A stretch of 64,000 nt of DNA, from assembly GCA_013153145.1 (NCBI GenBank), contig JAADEY010000017.1, forward strand, positions 1-64,000, written 5' to 3'. The notes beneath the pieces are model-generated. The model was not told the DNA's origin. It worked only from the letters and a program-made list of their open reading frames with translations, and ran no database searches. Shown here piece after piece: positions 56,668 through 64,000 of this stretch. Both the position numbers and the translations under genes were made by a program. Origin of the DNA: Thermoproteota archaeon (GTDB lineage: Archaea > Thermoproteota > Thermoprotei_A > Sulfolobales > Pyrodictiaceae). Positions within the stretch are counted from its first letter, which is position 1, and each line of letters starts with the position of its first letter.

Positions 56668-57891
56668 GTGGGTCTGGTTGGATACAGGTTAAGTCTTGAT
56701 GGGGTAATCCTCCGCTGCAGCGTCTGCGGAGCAGCATACGAGCCGGACCCCTGGCTCTTCTTCTGCCCCCGGTGCGGCGGGGTATTCGATGTAGTGCTGG
56801 AGGAGCCCCGCGTAACCCGGGGGTTCAGGGGCCGGGGGGTCTGGAGGTATAGTGAGCTGATACCGGTGAAGACGCAGCCAGTCACCATGAATGAGGGCGG
56901 CACACCACTCATACCCGTACCGAGGCTCGCCGAGGAGAGCGGCGTCGGGGCTGAGCTCTACGTCAAGTATGAGGGCGCGAACCCGACTGGTAGCTTCAAG
57001 GACAGGGGCATGACGGTCGCGGTGAGCCTCGCGAGAGCACTCGGCGTCAGGAGGGCCGCGGCCGCCTCGACGGGCAACACGGCCGCCTCCGCGGCAGCCT
57101 ACACGGCGAGGGCGGGGATAGGGCTCACACTCGTACTCCCAGCCGGCAAGGTGGCTAAGGGTAAGCTTGGCCAGAGCATACTGCACGGCGCAAGGATACT
57201 GGAGGTCGAGGGGGGCTTCGACGAGGCGCTCAGCGTCGTCGTCGAGTCCGTGAAGCGCTACGGCTACTACCCATTAAACTCCTTCAACGCCTGGAGGCTG
57301 GAGGGCCAGAAGACCATAGCCTTCGAGGTCTACGAGGAGATAGGAGTCCCCGACTACGTCATAGTACCAGTAGGCAACGGGGGCAACATATCAGCTATAT
57401 GGAAGGGCTTCAAGGAGCTCCTAGAAGCAGGCCTCATAGACAAGCTGCCCCGGATGATAGGGGTGCAGGCGGCCGGCGCCGCGCCGCTGGCGGACGCGTT
57501 CCTCCAGGGCCTCGACCACCCACTCTTCAAGGACCACCCGGAGACGAGGGCCACTGCGATAAGGATAGGGAAGCCCATAAACTGGGCTAAGGCTATGAGG
57601 GCTGTGAGGGAGTCCGGCGGGGTCTTCGTCAAGGTCAGTGACGAGGAGATAATGAAGGCCCAGAGGATGCTCGCCAGGCTAGAAGGGATAGGAGCCGAGC
57701 CCGCCGGCGCGGCGGGGGCAGCGGCACTAGCCAGGCTAGCGGCTCAAGGGCTCCTGGAGAAGGGGGAGAGGGCAGTCATAGTCGTCACCGGCCATGCCCT
57801 CAAAGACCCGGAGGCAATGATGGAGGCGCCAACCGAGACACTCCACGCAGGGAGCGTGGAGGAGGCGGTGAAGCTACTAGGCCTCCACTAG
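56668..57891 (+). CDS. thrC: Threonine synthase
   Basis: A 407-residue PLP enzyme (O-phosphohomoserine to threonine). An N-terminal zinc ribbon (Cys17, Cys20, Cys33, Cys36; CSVC...CPRC) is typical of archaeal ThrC. PLP lysine 111 lies in NPTGSFKDRGM; the phosphate loop is VPVGNGGNIS, and the late VVTGHALKDPEAM fits. GTG start. It is followed 5 nt later by PEP carboxylase. A cysteate synthase or related fold-type II enzyme is a less likely reading. Confidence 0.9.
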   Translation: MGLVGYRLSLDGVILRCSVCGAAYEPDPWLFFCPRCGGVFDVVLEEPRVTRGFRGRGVWRYSELIPVKTQPVTMNEGGTPLIPVPRLAEESGVGAELYVKYEGANPTGSFKDRGMTVAVSLARALGVRRAAAASTGNTAASAAAYTARAGIGLTLVLPAGKVAKGKLGQSILHGARILEVEGGFDEALSVVVESVKRYGYYPLNSFNAWRLEGQKTIAFEVYEEIGVPDYVIVPVGNGGNISAIWKGFKELLEAGLIDKLPRMIGVQAAGAAPLADAFLQGLDHPLFKDHPETRATAIRIGKPINWAKAMRAVRESGGVFVKVSDEEIMKAQRMLARLEGIGAEPAGAAGAAALARLAAQGLLEKGERAVIVVTGHALKDPEAMMEAPTETLHAGSVEEAVKLLGLH

Positions 57892-57896
57892 AACGA

Positions 57897-59453
57897 GTGT
57901 ACGGAGGGGCCTGGAGGGTGCTCAAGCTACTAGGAGTACCCTTCGCCATGGCTACCCAGCACCCCGACTCAGCCTCAAGGAGGATAACCGCGCAGGGCGA
58001 GGTAGAGGAGGCCGTAAACGACCTACTACCCCTCAGCAGGGGAGGCTACGGCTGCGACGAGAAGATGGTCGACTACGAGGGCAAGCTAACCCCATACCAC
58101 CAGCCACAATGGATAGTGGAGGCGCTCGCCAGGGTCGGGCTGAAGCCGGGCGAGGACTACCTCATCACACCCAGGATACCGGCAGAGAGGCTCGAGTCCG
58201 GCGAGAGACAGGTCATGGTTATCTGGAGCAGCCTCGTAGCCAACAAGCACAGCATACCCCTCGGGGGCCAGGCAGTCAAGTACATGATACACCCCATGAC
58301 CGGTACCTCGAGGGAGCTCGTAGCGGCGCAGAGGAGGATAACCAAGCTAGAGAAGTTCGCCGAGGAGGAGCTAGGCCTCAGGCTCGAGGAACCGATAAAG
58401 ATCATACCACTCGTGGAGGACGTGGTGAGGCACTTCCACGTAGACAAGCTGATGCACGGCCTCCACTACAACGTAGCGAGGACAGAGGGCCTCCTCTACG
58501 ACTCCTACAGGATACTCCTCGGGAAGAGCGATGCAGCCCTATCATTCGGCCACCTCGCGTCAACAATATCCCTCATAACGGCCATATCGAGGCTCTACGC
58601 CTGGGGCTTCAGCGAGAAGGTGAGGGTATACCCCATACTAGGGGTGGGCAAGCCCCCATTCCGCGGCCACCTAGCACCCGAGACGGTGGAGGAGTTCACC
58701 AGGCAGTACAGCGGCTACTTCACAGTCACCATACAGTCCGCCCTACGGTTCGACACGCCGAGGAAGCTATACGAGGAGACCATAGAGAAGCTGGCTGAGG
58801 GGGTGGGCGGGGAGCCGAGGAGGATACCGCCAGACCTCGAGCCCGTCCTCGCCGAGGCGGCGAGGCACGCTGCGGCCGAGTACCTCCGCTTCCTCCTCAG
58901 GGCGGCCGACCGTATAGTCGAGGTAGCCAGGCTAGTACCCTCGAAGAGGGATAGGATGCCGATGGAGAGCTACTCCAGAGACGTCTCGCAGGCGATAGCA
59001 TTCACGCTCGACAAGCAGCTGATAAGCCTGGGTAGGGGCCGCATACCGCTCCCAAGGGCGATAAAGTTCACTGCGGCATGCTACACCATGGGCATACCCC
59101 CCGGCCTCATAGGCCTCGGCAGGGGGCTTAGGAGGATAAGGGAGAGGCTCGGCGGGAGGATACTCGAGGAGATCATAGAGCTGGCGCCACTCCTACGCCT
59201 AGACGTCGAGTACGACACAGCATACATGAGCCCCGAGCTCGCCAAGACCTATCTGCCCGAGAGCCTAGTCGAGGAATACATGGAGGACGCGAGGCTCGCG
59301 GCAGACATACTAGGAGTAGGCGAGCCCGAACAACCACCGGACGAGTACTTCGACACCCTGTGGAGGGTCAGGGAGTGCATCAAGGAGGGCCCATGCCCGA
59401 GGATAGGAGACCTGATAGACGAGGCGGGGGCGGTGAGGGGCTTCCTGGGCTGA
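57897..59453 (+). CDS. ppcA: Phosphoenolpyruvate carboxylase, archaeal type
   Basis: A 518-residue archaeal-type PEPC, making oxaloacetate from PEP and bicarbonate. Diagnostic blocks are MATQHPDSASRRITAQGEVEEAV near the N-terminus, then YEGKLTPYHQPQWI, the HVDKLMHGLHYNVARTEGLLY region, and SFGHLASTISLITAISRL. Family length 480-540. GTG 57897 gives 16 residues before MATQHPD, as in other archaea. The radical SAM gene starts within its stop codon. Confidence 0.93.
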   Translation: MYGGAWRVLKLLGVPFAMATQHPDSASRRITAQGEVEEAVNDLLPLSRGGYGCDEKMVDYEGKLTPYHQPQWIVEALARVGLKPGEDYLITPRIPAERLESGERQVMVIWSSLVANKHSIPLGGQAVKYMIHPMTGTSRELVAAQRRITKLEKFAEEELGLRLEEPIKIIPLVEDVVRHFHVDKLMHGLHYNVARTEGLLYDSYRILLGKSDAALSFGHLASTISLITAISRLYAWGFSEKVRVYPILGVGKPPFRGHLAPETVEEFTRQYSGYFTVTIQSALRFDTPRKLYEETIEKLAEGVGGEPRRIPPDLEPVLAEAARHAAAEYLRFLLRAADRIVEVARLVPSKRDRMPMESYSRDVSQAIAFTLDKQLISLGRGRIPLPRAIKFTAACYTMGIPPGLIGLGRGLRRIRERLGGRILEEIIELAPLLRLDVEYDTAYMSPELAKTYLPESLVEEYMEDARLAADILGVGEPEQPPDEYFDTLWRVRECIKEGPCPRIGDLIDEAGAVRGFLG

Positions 59454-60181
59454 AGGGCTACGACCCGGTCGAGCTAGCCGATAGGGTTGAGGCGAGGGTG
59501 TGCAGGGACTCCGAGAGGATGTACTATAGGTTCCGGGCGGCGAGGTTCTACGGCGGCATAGCAACCGGCGACGTCATGGGCTGCAACCTCCGCTGCATCT
59601 TCTGCTGGAGCATGCATGGCTGGGCGGGGCGTACTGGGAGGATGTATACAGCGTGGGAGGCTTGGGAGAAGCTACGCGGCATAGCGAGGAGCAGGGGGTA
59701 CCGCAGGGTTAGGCTCAGCGGCGGCGAGCCAACCATAGGGTTCCGGCACCTCGAGGAACTGATAGGCTACGCGGACTCCGAGGGCTACCTCTTCATACTA
59801 GAGACAAACGGCATACTCATAGGGGCAAGGAGGGAGTATGCCAGGAGGCTCTCAGCCTACAACAACCTCCACGTAAGGGTCTCCATAAAGGCGTGCAGCC
59901 CCGAGTGGTTCCACCGCCTAACCGGGGCGAGGCCCGAGGCCTGGAGGTACCAGATAGAGGCCCTCAAAAACCTGGCAGACTATGGTGTAAGCCACCACGC
60001 AGCCATAATCCTCGGCTTCGGGGACAAGCAGTGCTATAGGAGCCTCGTAGAGGCGCTGGAGGAGGCTGACCCAGGGGTCACAGCGCACCTCGAGCCGGAG
60101 GTGATAGTGATGTACCCGAGCGTGGAGCGCAGGCTACGCGCGGCGGGCCTCTGGCCCACCACCTATGCGAGGCCACCCTAA
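59450..60181 (+). CDS. Radical SAM protein with a CxxxCxxC cluster
   Basis: A 243-residue radical SAM enzyme. Cluster motif CNLRCIFCWS (Cys about 46, 50 and 53) is followed by RLSGGEPTIGFRH, FILETNGILIG and VRVSIKACSPEWFHRLTG; the C-terminus (LEPEVIVMYPSVERRL) has no second cluster. Substrate unknown. Upstream of the first aligned residues (KGYDPVELADR) there is no ATG, GTG or TTG after an in-frame ATG at 59393, which lies 61 nt inside the PEPC gene. A CTG at 59450 overlaps the PEPC stop (CTGA), and I choose that; the ATG at 59393 would add 19 Arg/Gly-rich residues. Confidence 0.7.
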   Translation: MKGYDPVELADRVEARVCRDSERMYYRFRAARFYGGIATGDVMGCNLRCIFCWSMHGWAGRTGRMYTAWEAWEKLRGIARSRGYRRVRLSGGEPTIGFRHLEELIGYADSEGYLFILETNGILIGARREYARRLSAYNNLHVRVSIKACSPEWFHRLTGARPEAWRYQIEALKNLADYGVSHHAAIILGFGDKQCYRSLVEALEEADPGVTAHLEPEVIVMYPSVERRLRAAGLWPTTYARPP

Positions 60182-60663
60182 GACCTCGATAAGGGCTCCT
60201 GCAGCACCTTCATCAACGCCGCCTCGAACCGCCTCGCAAGCCTCCTACTCTTATTATTCCTCCTCGGGAAGACTATCATGTACTTTATCTTGGACATCGA
60301 TGCCTCGACCTTGACCTCGACGTCAGAGTCCAGGTTGGCCTTGAGCACGACCGCAGGTATATCGGCCTCATCTATGTTGGCGTTAAGCTCCATGGACACC
60401 GGCTCTATCCTCGCCCTCACAAGCGCCTTAGTGAACGCGAGCACCGCTGCATTGAACGCGCTCTTCAGCTCACCGTAGTCCTGCATCCCGGGGGCCTCCT
60501 TGGCCACCTCCTCGTAGTAGTCACCCTCCTCATCCTCCTCGGCGCCCGTGAAGACCCTGGGGCCCGGCGCCGTTATTATCACCTGCTCGTACTCGCTCCT
60601 GATCGGGTAGAGTGCCTCGACGATCTTCTTATCGGCGGTAGACCTGCTGGGCAGGGCGGCCAC
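60178..60663 (-). CDS. Hypothetical protein with acidic middle region
   Basis: A 161-residue soluble protein. It has an acidic linker (TGAEEDEEGDYYEEVAKEAPG, about 40-60) and a C-terminal alpha/beta segment (LVRARIEPVSMELNANIDEADIPAVVLKANLDSDVEVKVEAS) with a basic end (PRRNNKSRRLARRFE). I recognise no family. GTG 60663 is 31 nt after a TATA-like CATATAA at about 60694-60700, suggesting a near-leaderless mRNA. Its end shares CTAA with the convergent radical SAM gene. Confidence 0.6.
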   Translation of the reverse strand: MAALPSRSTADKKIVEALYPIRSEYEQVIITAPGPRVFTGAEEDEEGDYYEEVAKEAPGMQDYGELKSAFNAAVLAFTKALVRARIEPVSMELNANIDEADIPAVVLKANLDSDVEVKVEASMSKIKYMIVFPRRNNKSRRLARRFEAALMKVLQEPLSRS

Positions 60664-60693
60664 CTCGGGTACCCTACCCAGAGGCTTCCCTGG

Positions 60694-60700
60694 TTATATG
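60694..60700 (-). promoter_or_regulatory. TATA box for the acidic hypothetical gene
   Basis: Minus-strand CATATAA, about 31-37 nt before GTG 60663. Confidence 0.5.
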
Positions 60701-60721
60701 GTGTGTTGACACGCCTGCATA

Positions 60722-61633
60722 CTACTCACCCCCCTCCTCACCACCCCTCCTATGCAGCACCACGTTCACAGTATTCCTCGGCACCTTCAACACCCTCTCA
60801 CCAACCATGCACGGCACGTATAGGAGGCTCAGCGTGTCAACCTGCACCGGGTTATTGTAGAAGTACAGTGTCTGCAGCAGCCCCTTCGCGACCAGCAGGT
60901 CGGCCTCCTTAAGCCTCTCATAGATGAACCCCGCCTCCTCCGGCAGTATCGTCGCCTCACCGTCACCGGTCACGAGTATCTCGTCGGCAAGGCTCCTAGC
61001 AGCACTATAGCCGAGGTCGTCCTTAGTCACGAAGTTCTGGAACTCGCTCCCACGCACAACAAGCGTTATACGCGCACCATACTCCTCCCGGAGTATCTCC
61101 AAGAGTATCTCGTCATAGGGTAGCTCGTCAACACTACCAGTGAGGTAGAAGACGTGAGGGCTCCCGTGAAGAAGCGCGGCCACAGCATCACTATCATCAA
61201 TCCCCATCCTCGCACCAACAACATCCACGGCGTGGGGAGGCTCCGGCGACGCAACCAGGAAGTGCGGGCCGGGCTGCATCCTAGTAGCAAGCGCCGAGGC
61301 GATCAACGCCAAGCGGAGCCTCTCACCCTCCTTCTCAACAGTCTTCAACATGCCACGAATAGTCCTAGCAGCTTCAGCGGCGACACGATACCTCCTCTCC
61401 TTCTCCTCAAGACTATAGATGCTCCTCCTAGTACTAGCCAACAACCTCTTATAAGACATGGTCGCCGTCAACGCGAGCTCTATATGAGGACCAGTATACA
61501 GGTTAACAGTGTTAACAACATCATGGAAGACGGCAAGCCTCTCAGCATCATCACCAATACTCTTCTCAATATCAAGAGCCCTCGAAGCAAGTATACACGC
61601 AAGACACGAGGGAGTCAGCTTCAAGCACTGCAC
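60722..61633 (-). CDS. DUF89 damage-control phosphatase-like protein
   Basis: A 303-residue protein of the DUF89 (ARMT1-like) group, metal-dependent phosphatases that remove damaged phosphometabolites. Markers: an N-terminal CLKLTPSCLACILASRALDIEKS with CxxC, RRGGE-type tail, GDGEATILPEEAG and the late EADLLVAKGLLQTLYFYNN, the DUF89 D-x-x-x-x-KG string. Substrate not determined. Upstream lies an inverted repeat near its promoter. Confidence 0.72.
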   Translation of the reverse strand: MQCLKLTPSCLACILASRALDIEKSIGDDAERLAVFHDVVNTVNLYTGPHIELALTATMSYKRLLASTRRSIYSLEEKERRYRVAAEAARTIRGMLKTVEKEGERLRLALIASALATRMQPGPHFLVASPEPPHAVDVVGARMGIDDSDAVAALLHGSPHVFYLTGSVDELPYDEILLEILREEYGARITLVVRGSEFQNFVTKDDLGYSAARSLADEILVTGDGEATILPEEAGFIYERLKEADLLVAKGLLQTLYFYNNPVQVDTLSLLYVPCMVGERVLKVPRNTVNVVLHRRGGEEGGE

Positions 61634-61657
61634 CTCACAGCCAAGCCATACCTATAC

Positions 61658-61685
61658 AACACCCCGGCACACCCCGGGGGGTGTT
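61658..61685. promoter_or_regulatory. 8-bp inverted repeat upstream of DUF89 gene
   Basis: AACACCCC (61658-61665) and GGGGTGTT (61678-61685) with a 12-nt spacer, 25-52 nt upstream of the gene on the minus strand. Overlaps the probable promoter region. Confidence 0.45.
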
Positions 61686-61731
61686 AAAGACACGGATCCC
61701 TCCCCACCAGGCCCGGCGGGAAGGGCCACCA

Positions 61732-61749
61732 CCCCCTCCAAAGAGGGGG
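61732..61749 (-). terminator. C5TC/GAG5 hairpin after ppa
   Basis: CCCCCTC-caaa-GAGGGGG directly follows the ppa stop (9 nt away on the minus strand). A 7-bp stem with a 4-nt loop; likely a 3' end or stability hairpin. No T run follows on either side. Confidence 0.45.
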
Positions 61750-61757
61750 AGGACGCG

Positions 61758-62318
61758 CTAGCCCTCCCCGCCGCTCCTCTGCTGCCGGTACCTCTTAATC
61801 GCCTCCTCTATCCTCTTATACGCCTCCTCGACGCCCCGCCACTCCTTGACCTTGACCCACTTGCCTGGCTCGAGCTCCTTGTAGTGCTCGAAGAAGTGCT
61901 TTATCTTTGCCTTGACTGCCTCTGGTAGATCCTCAACGCTCTTGATATCCTTGTACGTCGGGTCGAGCTTGTCCTTCGGGACGGCTATGATCTTGCTGTC
62001 CGGGCCCTCCTCATCCTCCATGATTAGTACGCCGATAGGCCTGGCCTCGATGACGCAGCCCGGGATCACCGGCTCCCTCGAGAGAACGAGCACATCGACC
62101 GGATCCCCATCCTCCTCGAGAGTGCCCGGCACGAAGCCATAGTTGAACGGGTAATGCATGGCAGTATAGAGGAACCTGTCAACCTTGACCACGCCAGCCT
62201 CCTCGTCATACTCATACTTGACACTACTACCCATTGGGATCTCAACGAACACATTGACAACCTTTGGGGCGTCACGACCAGGGCCTAGAACCTCGTGAAT
62301 GCTCCCCCTAGAAGCCAT
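61758..62318 (-). CDS. ppa: Inorganic pyrophosphatase
   Basis: A 186-residue family I soluble pyrophosphatase. Metal-site strings: [40 protein letters not shown] and [31 protein letters not shown] near the C-terminus. Pulls anabolic reactions by hydrolysing PPi. An AT-rich box GAATAAAATG (minus CATTTTATTC) at 62356-62365 lies about 42 nt ahead of the ATG. Confidence 0.95.
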   Translation of the reverse strand: MASRGSIHEVLGPGRDAPKVVNVFVEIPMGSSVKYEYDEEAGVVKVDRFLYTAMHYPFNYGFVPGTLEEDGDPVDVLVLSREPVIPGCVIEARPIGVLIMEDEEGPDSKIIAVPKDKLDPTYKDIKSVEDLPEAVKAKIKHFFEHYKELEPGKWVKVKEWRGVEEAYKRIEEAIKRYRQQRSGGEG

Positions 62319-62355
62319 GAACCCACACCGTGTGCTGAAGGGAGCCCCACGGCGA

Positions 62356-62365
62356 GAATAAAATG
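62356..62365 (-). promoter_or_regulatory. TATA box for ppa
   Basis: CATTTTATTC on the minus strand, about 42 nt from the ATG; implies a leader of about 15 nt. Confidence 0.5.
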
Positions 62366-62399
62366 TATCACAGCCCGCTCAAAATACGAGGCAAATCAA

Positions 62400-62560
62400 G
62401 CCCCCAGGGACAGGAGGGAGAAGGAGGGGGCGGCGAAGGCCGCAAGGGCGCTTCACTCGGGCGGTGAGGAGGTTACGCACATGCGAGCCCCCGGGGGGCT
62501 GTGAGCGCGCCTACCTCGCCGAGCCGTCCTTCCGACGGTGTTGAAATAGTTATGGGGGAG
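62400..62560. other. GC-rich dyad-containing intergenic stretch
   Basis: Between two genes on the minus strand, a GC-rich stretch holds several dyads: AGCCCCC/GGGGGGCT near 62487-62502, CCGTC-CTTCC-GACGG at 62524-62538, and an imperfect match between GGCGGTGAGGAGG and CCTACCTCGCC. It does not resemble RNase P or SRP RNA. The rest of the 62319-62579 gap is the ppa promoter. Function unknown. Confidence 0.35.
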
Positions 62561-62579
62561 GAGGGGGAGGGGTTAGCCG

Positions 62580-63101
62580 TCATGTGGGTATCAGGTTTCT
62601 CTCTATGAGCTCCCTTGCGACCGTTGTGAGTGTCTTCTTGTCTATCCATGGCTTTATCTTCCTCACCTCCTTTACGAGCTTCTTTATGTTCTTCGCGAGC
62701 TCCGGTGACTCGTCGAGGATCATCAGTATTGTCGCTGCTGCCTCCAGCCAGTCCTCCTCCTTCCCTCTAAGCCACTCGACCAGCTCCTCTTCGAGGGGTG
62801 TTGGGTTATGGAGCGAGGCGAACCTCTCAATGGCTTCATCGCCCTGCCTCGCGAGCATATAGTATATCACTGCAAGGCTCGGCGAGTAGGGGCCGTAGGC
62901 GTACATGCCGTACTCGAATGCCTTGTACGCCTCGATGCCTGCGGCCCTCAGTATGTATACTATCTTCTGTATCCTCACCCTCGGCCCCCTCGACTGGCCG
63001 AGGATGTCGCTGGCCCTCAGCCCAAGCCTCCTGATAACCCATGCAACCGTCGCTGGCAGCTCGACAGCCTCACTCCTCTGGCTAACCATCCCCCCGTGCA
63101 C
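62580..63101 (-). CDS. YwgA/Panacea-like uncharacterised protein
   Basis: A 173-residue helical protein. RGPRVRIQKIVYILRAAGIEAYKAFEYGMYAYGPYSPSLA (about 40-80) matches the R-x-Q-K-x-V-Y...Y-G-P-Y-S pattern of the YwgA/SocA-like (Panacea) domain, a small antitoxin- or regulator-type fold with no known enzyme activity. The C-terminus is a basic helical region (KKLVKEVRKIKPWIDKKT). No toxin gene is adjacent. Start is GTG or ATG near 63101. Confidence 0.5.
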   Translation of the reverse strand: MHGGMVSQRSEAVELPATVAWVIRRLGLRASDILGQSRGPRVRIQKIVYILRAAGIEAYKAFEYGMYAYGPYSPSLAVIYYMLARQGDEAIERFASLHNPTPLEEELVEWLRGKEEDWLEAAATILMILDESPELAKNIKKLVKEVRKIKPWIDKKTLTTVARELIERNLIPT

Positions 63102-63135
63102 CAGATGCTAAGCACACCCCATACCACTCTTATTA

Positions 63136-63900
63136 TCAAAGCGCTGAGGCGGCCTCCACCGGCCGCCCCGACGCCCTATACGGCTCTATGGCGTTTACGT
63201 AGGTCTTTGCATACCTCTTGGCGAGCCCTGCAACCTCGTTGACCAGCTCCCTGCCGGGGCTGCAGTGCCTCCTACACCACTCCCTGTCCCTGGGGTCGGT
63301 GTGTGGTGGGCCTAGGAGGGGGTTCACGACTATATACCAGGTCGTGTTCCTCAGCCTCCTTGAGGCCTCGCTGAGTGCCTTCTTCAGGGCCTCTAGGTAT
63401 CCATGTATGTTCCTCGGTACCGGTATCCTGAGCTCCACGGTTATCTTCTCCCTGGCTAGTATCTCCAGGCTCTCAAGCCAGTTCCTCCAGAGCCTCTCCG
63501 ATGCGCCGCCGGTCATAACCCTCCAGGGAACCTTGAGGTCTGTCGCAGCATGCTCTATGAGGCCTACAAGGATCCTCAGCCTCCCCGGCATGGTGAGGTT
63601 GCTGTTGAGGCTGCACGGCACCGGGCTCCCACGGAAGAGTTCACGGAGAGCATCGGCCTGGATTAGGGGCTCCCCGCCAGTCACGTGGAGGTAGTCGACC
63701 AGCCGGGCAGCGTGCCCCAGCTCCCAGAGGACACGCTCCACACCCACCCAGTGGCAGGGGGGCTCATGGCGGTCGGCGAGCCGCCAGTTGTGGCAGAAGG
63801 GGCACCTTAGGTTGCAGCCGCAGAGCCACACCGTGAACGTCGCCTTGCCCTTCACGTCTATTAGGCTCACGCTCTTCCATCCGGCGAGGTAGAGCTTCAC
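63136..63900 (-). CDS. Radical SAM activase-like protein (NrdG/PflA type)
   Basis: A 254-residue radical SAM protein with the cluster CGCNLRCPFCHN (about 27-38), the DYLHVTGGEPLIQAD SAM loop and NSNLTMPGRL. The length and single cluster match activases of anaerobic ribonucleotide reductase or of pyruvate formate-lyase-type glycyl radical enzymes, and archaeal homologues of unknown target. No nrdD or pflD is nearby. The tail is Arg/Ala-rich. Confidence 0.72.
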   Translation of the reverse strand: MKLYLAGWKSVSLIDVKGKATFTVWLCGCNLRCPFCHNWRLADRHEPPCHWVGVERVLWELGHAARLVDYLHVTGGEPLIQADALRELFRGSPVPCSLNSNLTMPGRLRILVGLIEHAATDLKVPWRVMTGGASERLWRNWLESLEILAREKITVELRIPVPRNIHGYLEALKKALSEASRRLRNTTWYIVVNPLLGPPHTDPRDREWCRRHCSPGRELVNEVAGLAKRYAKTYVNAIEPYRASGRPVEAASAL

Positions 63901-64000
63901 AAACCACCCCTATGCTAGCAGCTCTACGCCGGGGGCGCCGGGTTAGGGAGAGGGGGTCTTCTAGAACCGGTTAACACCTGGGCAAGGGGGTTCAGCTTAT

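Noticed and set aside
62400-62560. RNase P RNA or SRP RNA in the 62.4 kb gap
   Set aside because: The conserved RNase P boxes and the SRP domain IV loop sequence are missing on both strands.
1-64000. CRISPR arrays, rRNA genes, insertion sequences
   Set aside because: Reading the window showed no repeated spacer pattern, no 16S/23S/5S signature and no transposase or terminal inverted repeat pair.

Overview
The window is a gene-dense (about 95% coding), GC-rich stretch of archaeal chromosome. It looks like a hyperthermophilic member of the Crenarchaeota (Thermoproteota), most likely a Desulfurococcales/Pyrodictiaceae-type organism. The reasons are: a complete cdvA-cdvB-cdvC (ESCRT-type) division locus; archaeal CoA synthesis by pantoate kinase plus phosphopantothenate synthetase; archaeal-type PEP carboxylase; a TrpB2-type tryptophan synthase; class I CCA-adding enzyme; a tRNA-Trp gene with an intron at 37/38; TATA boxes 25-30 nt ahead of genes; frequent GTG/TTG starts; and heavy AGG/ATA codon use. 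The exact genus is inference. There is no rRNA, CRISPR array or insertion sequence. No gene-free stretch exceeds 300 bases; the longest (62319-62579) holds the ppa promoter and GC-rich dyads.

Layout. 1-8.6 kb: end of a CDC48/VAT ATPase, Trm112-like zinc protein, phosphohexomutase, DUF1152 protein, a strongly base-paired intergenic element, a 2[4Fe-4S] ferredoxin, a metal-site-less amidohydrolase-like protein, pyruvoyl arginine/AdoMet decarboxylase, nucleoside phosphorylase and HypF. 8.5-15.5 kb: glycosyltransferase and membrane protein, diphthine-ammonia ligase-like protein, TrpB2, ParB/SerK-like protein, uracil phosphoribosyltransferase, nicotinamidase-like hydrolase, zinc dehydrogenase. 15.6-20.7 kb: tRNA-Trp, a tiny His/Cys/Trp-rich membrane protein facing a secreted protein across a perfect 17-bp palindrome, winged-helix regulator, HAD phosphatase, GIY-YIG nuclease, CCA enzyme, MoaA. 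20.7-30.1 kb: a type IV pilus-like locus (pilin-like protein, 1419-residue surface protein, secretion ATPase, tandem TadC-type membrane protein, another membrane protein). 30.1-39.2 kb: DUF1611 protein, two small membrane proteins, then a NurA-like nuclease next to a 1443-residue P-loop/coiled-coil ATPase, with two unknown genes running the other way.

39.2-45.5 kb: an HTH-phosphoribosyltransferase regulator followed by a BMP-family nucleoside ABC transporter operon and an unknown last gene. 45.4-48.3 kb: cdvABC. 48.4-53.6 kb: DUF2797, a DUF5591 (ArcS-core-like) protein, an ion transporter and two VapBC modules. 53.8-56.6 kb: coaBC, pantoate kinase and phosphopantothenate synthetase in overlapping series. 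56.7-63.9 kb: threonine synthase, PEP carboxylase, two radical SAM proteins, a DUF89 protein, pyrophosphatase, a YwgA/Panacea-like protein and an uncharacterised acidic protein.

How they work together: most genes are housekeeping and anabolic (CoA, tryptophan, threonine, molybdopterin, nucleoside salvage and uptake). The best candidate for an undescribed system is the NurA-like nuclease plus giant ATPase at 32.1-37.5 kb, perhaps with the divergent pair at 37.6-39.2 kb. Next are the His/Cys-rich mini-locus at 15.8-17.0 kb, the giant surface protein with four identically spaced Cys pairs, and the nested-stem element at 3384-3470. Neighbouring genes are packed so tightly that four convergent pairs share their stop codons through one CTAG tetranucleotide.
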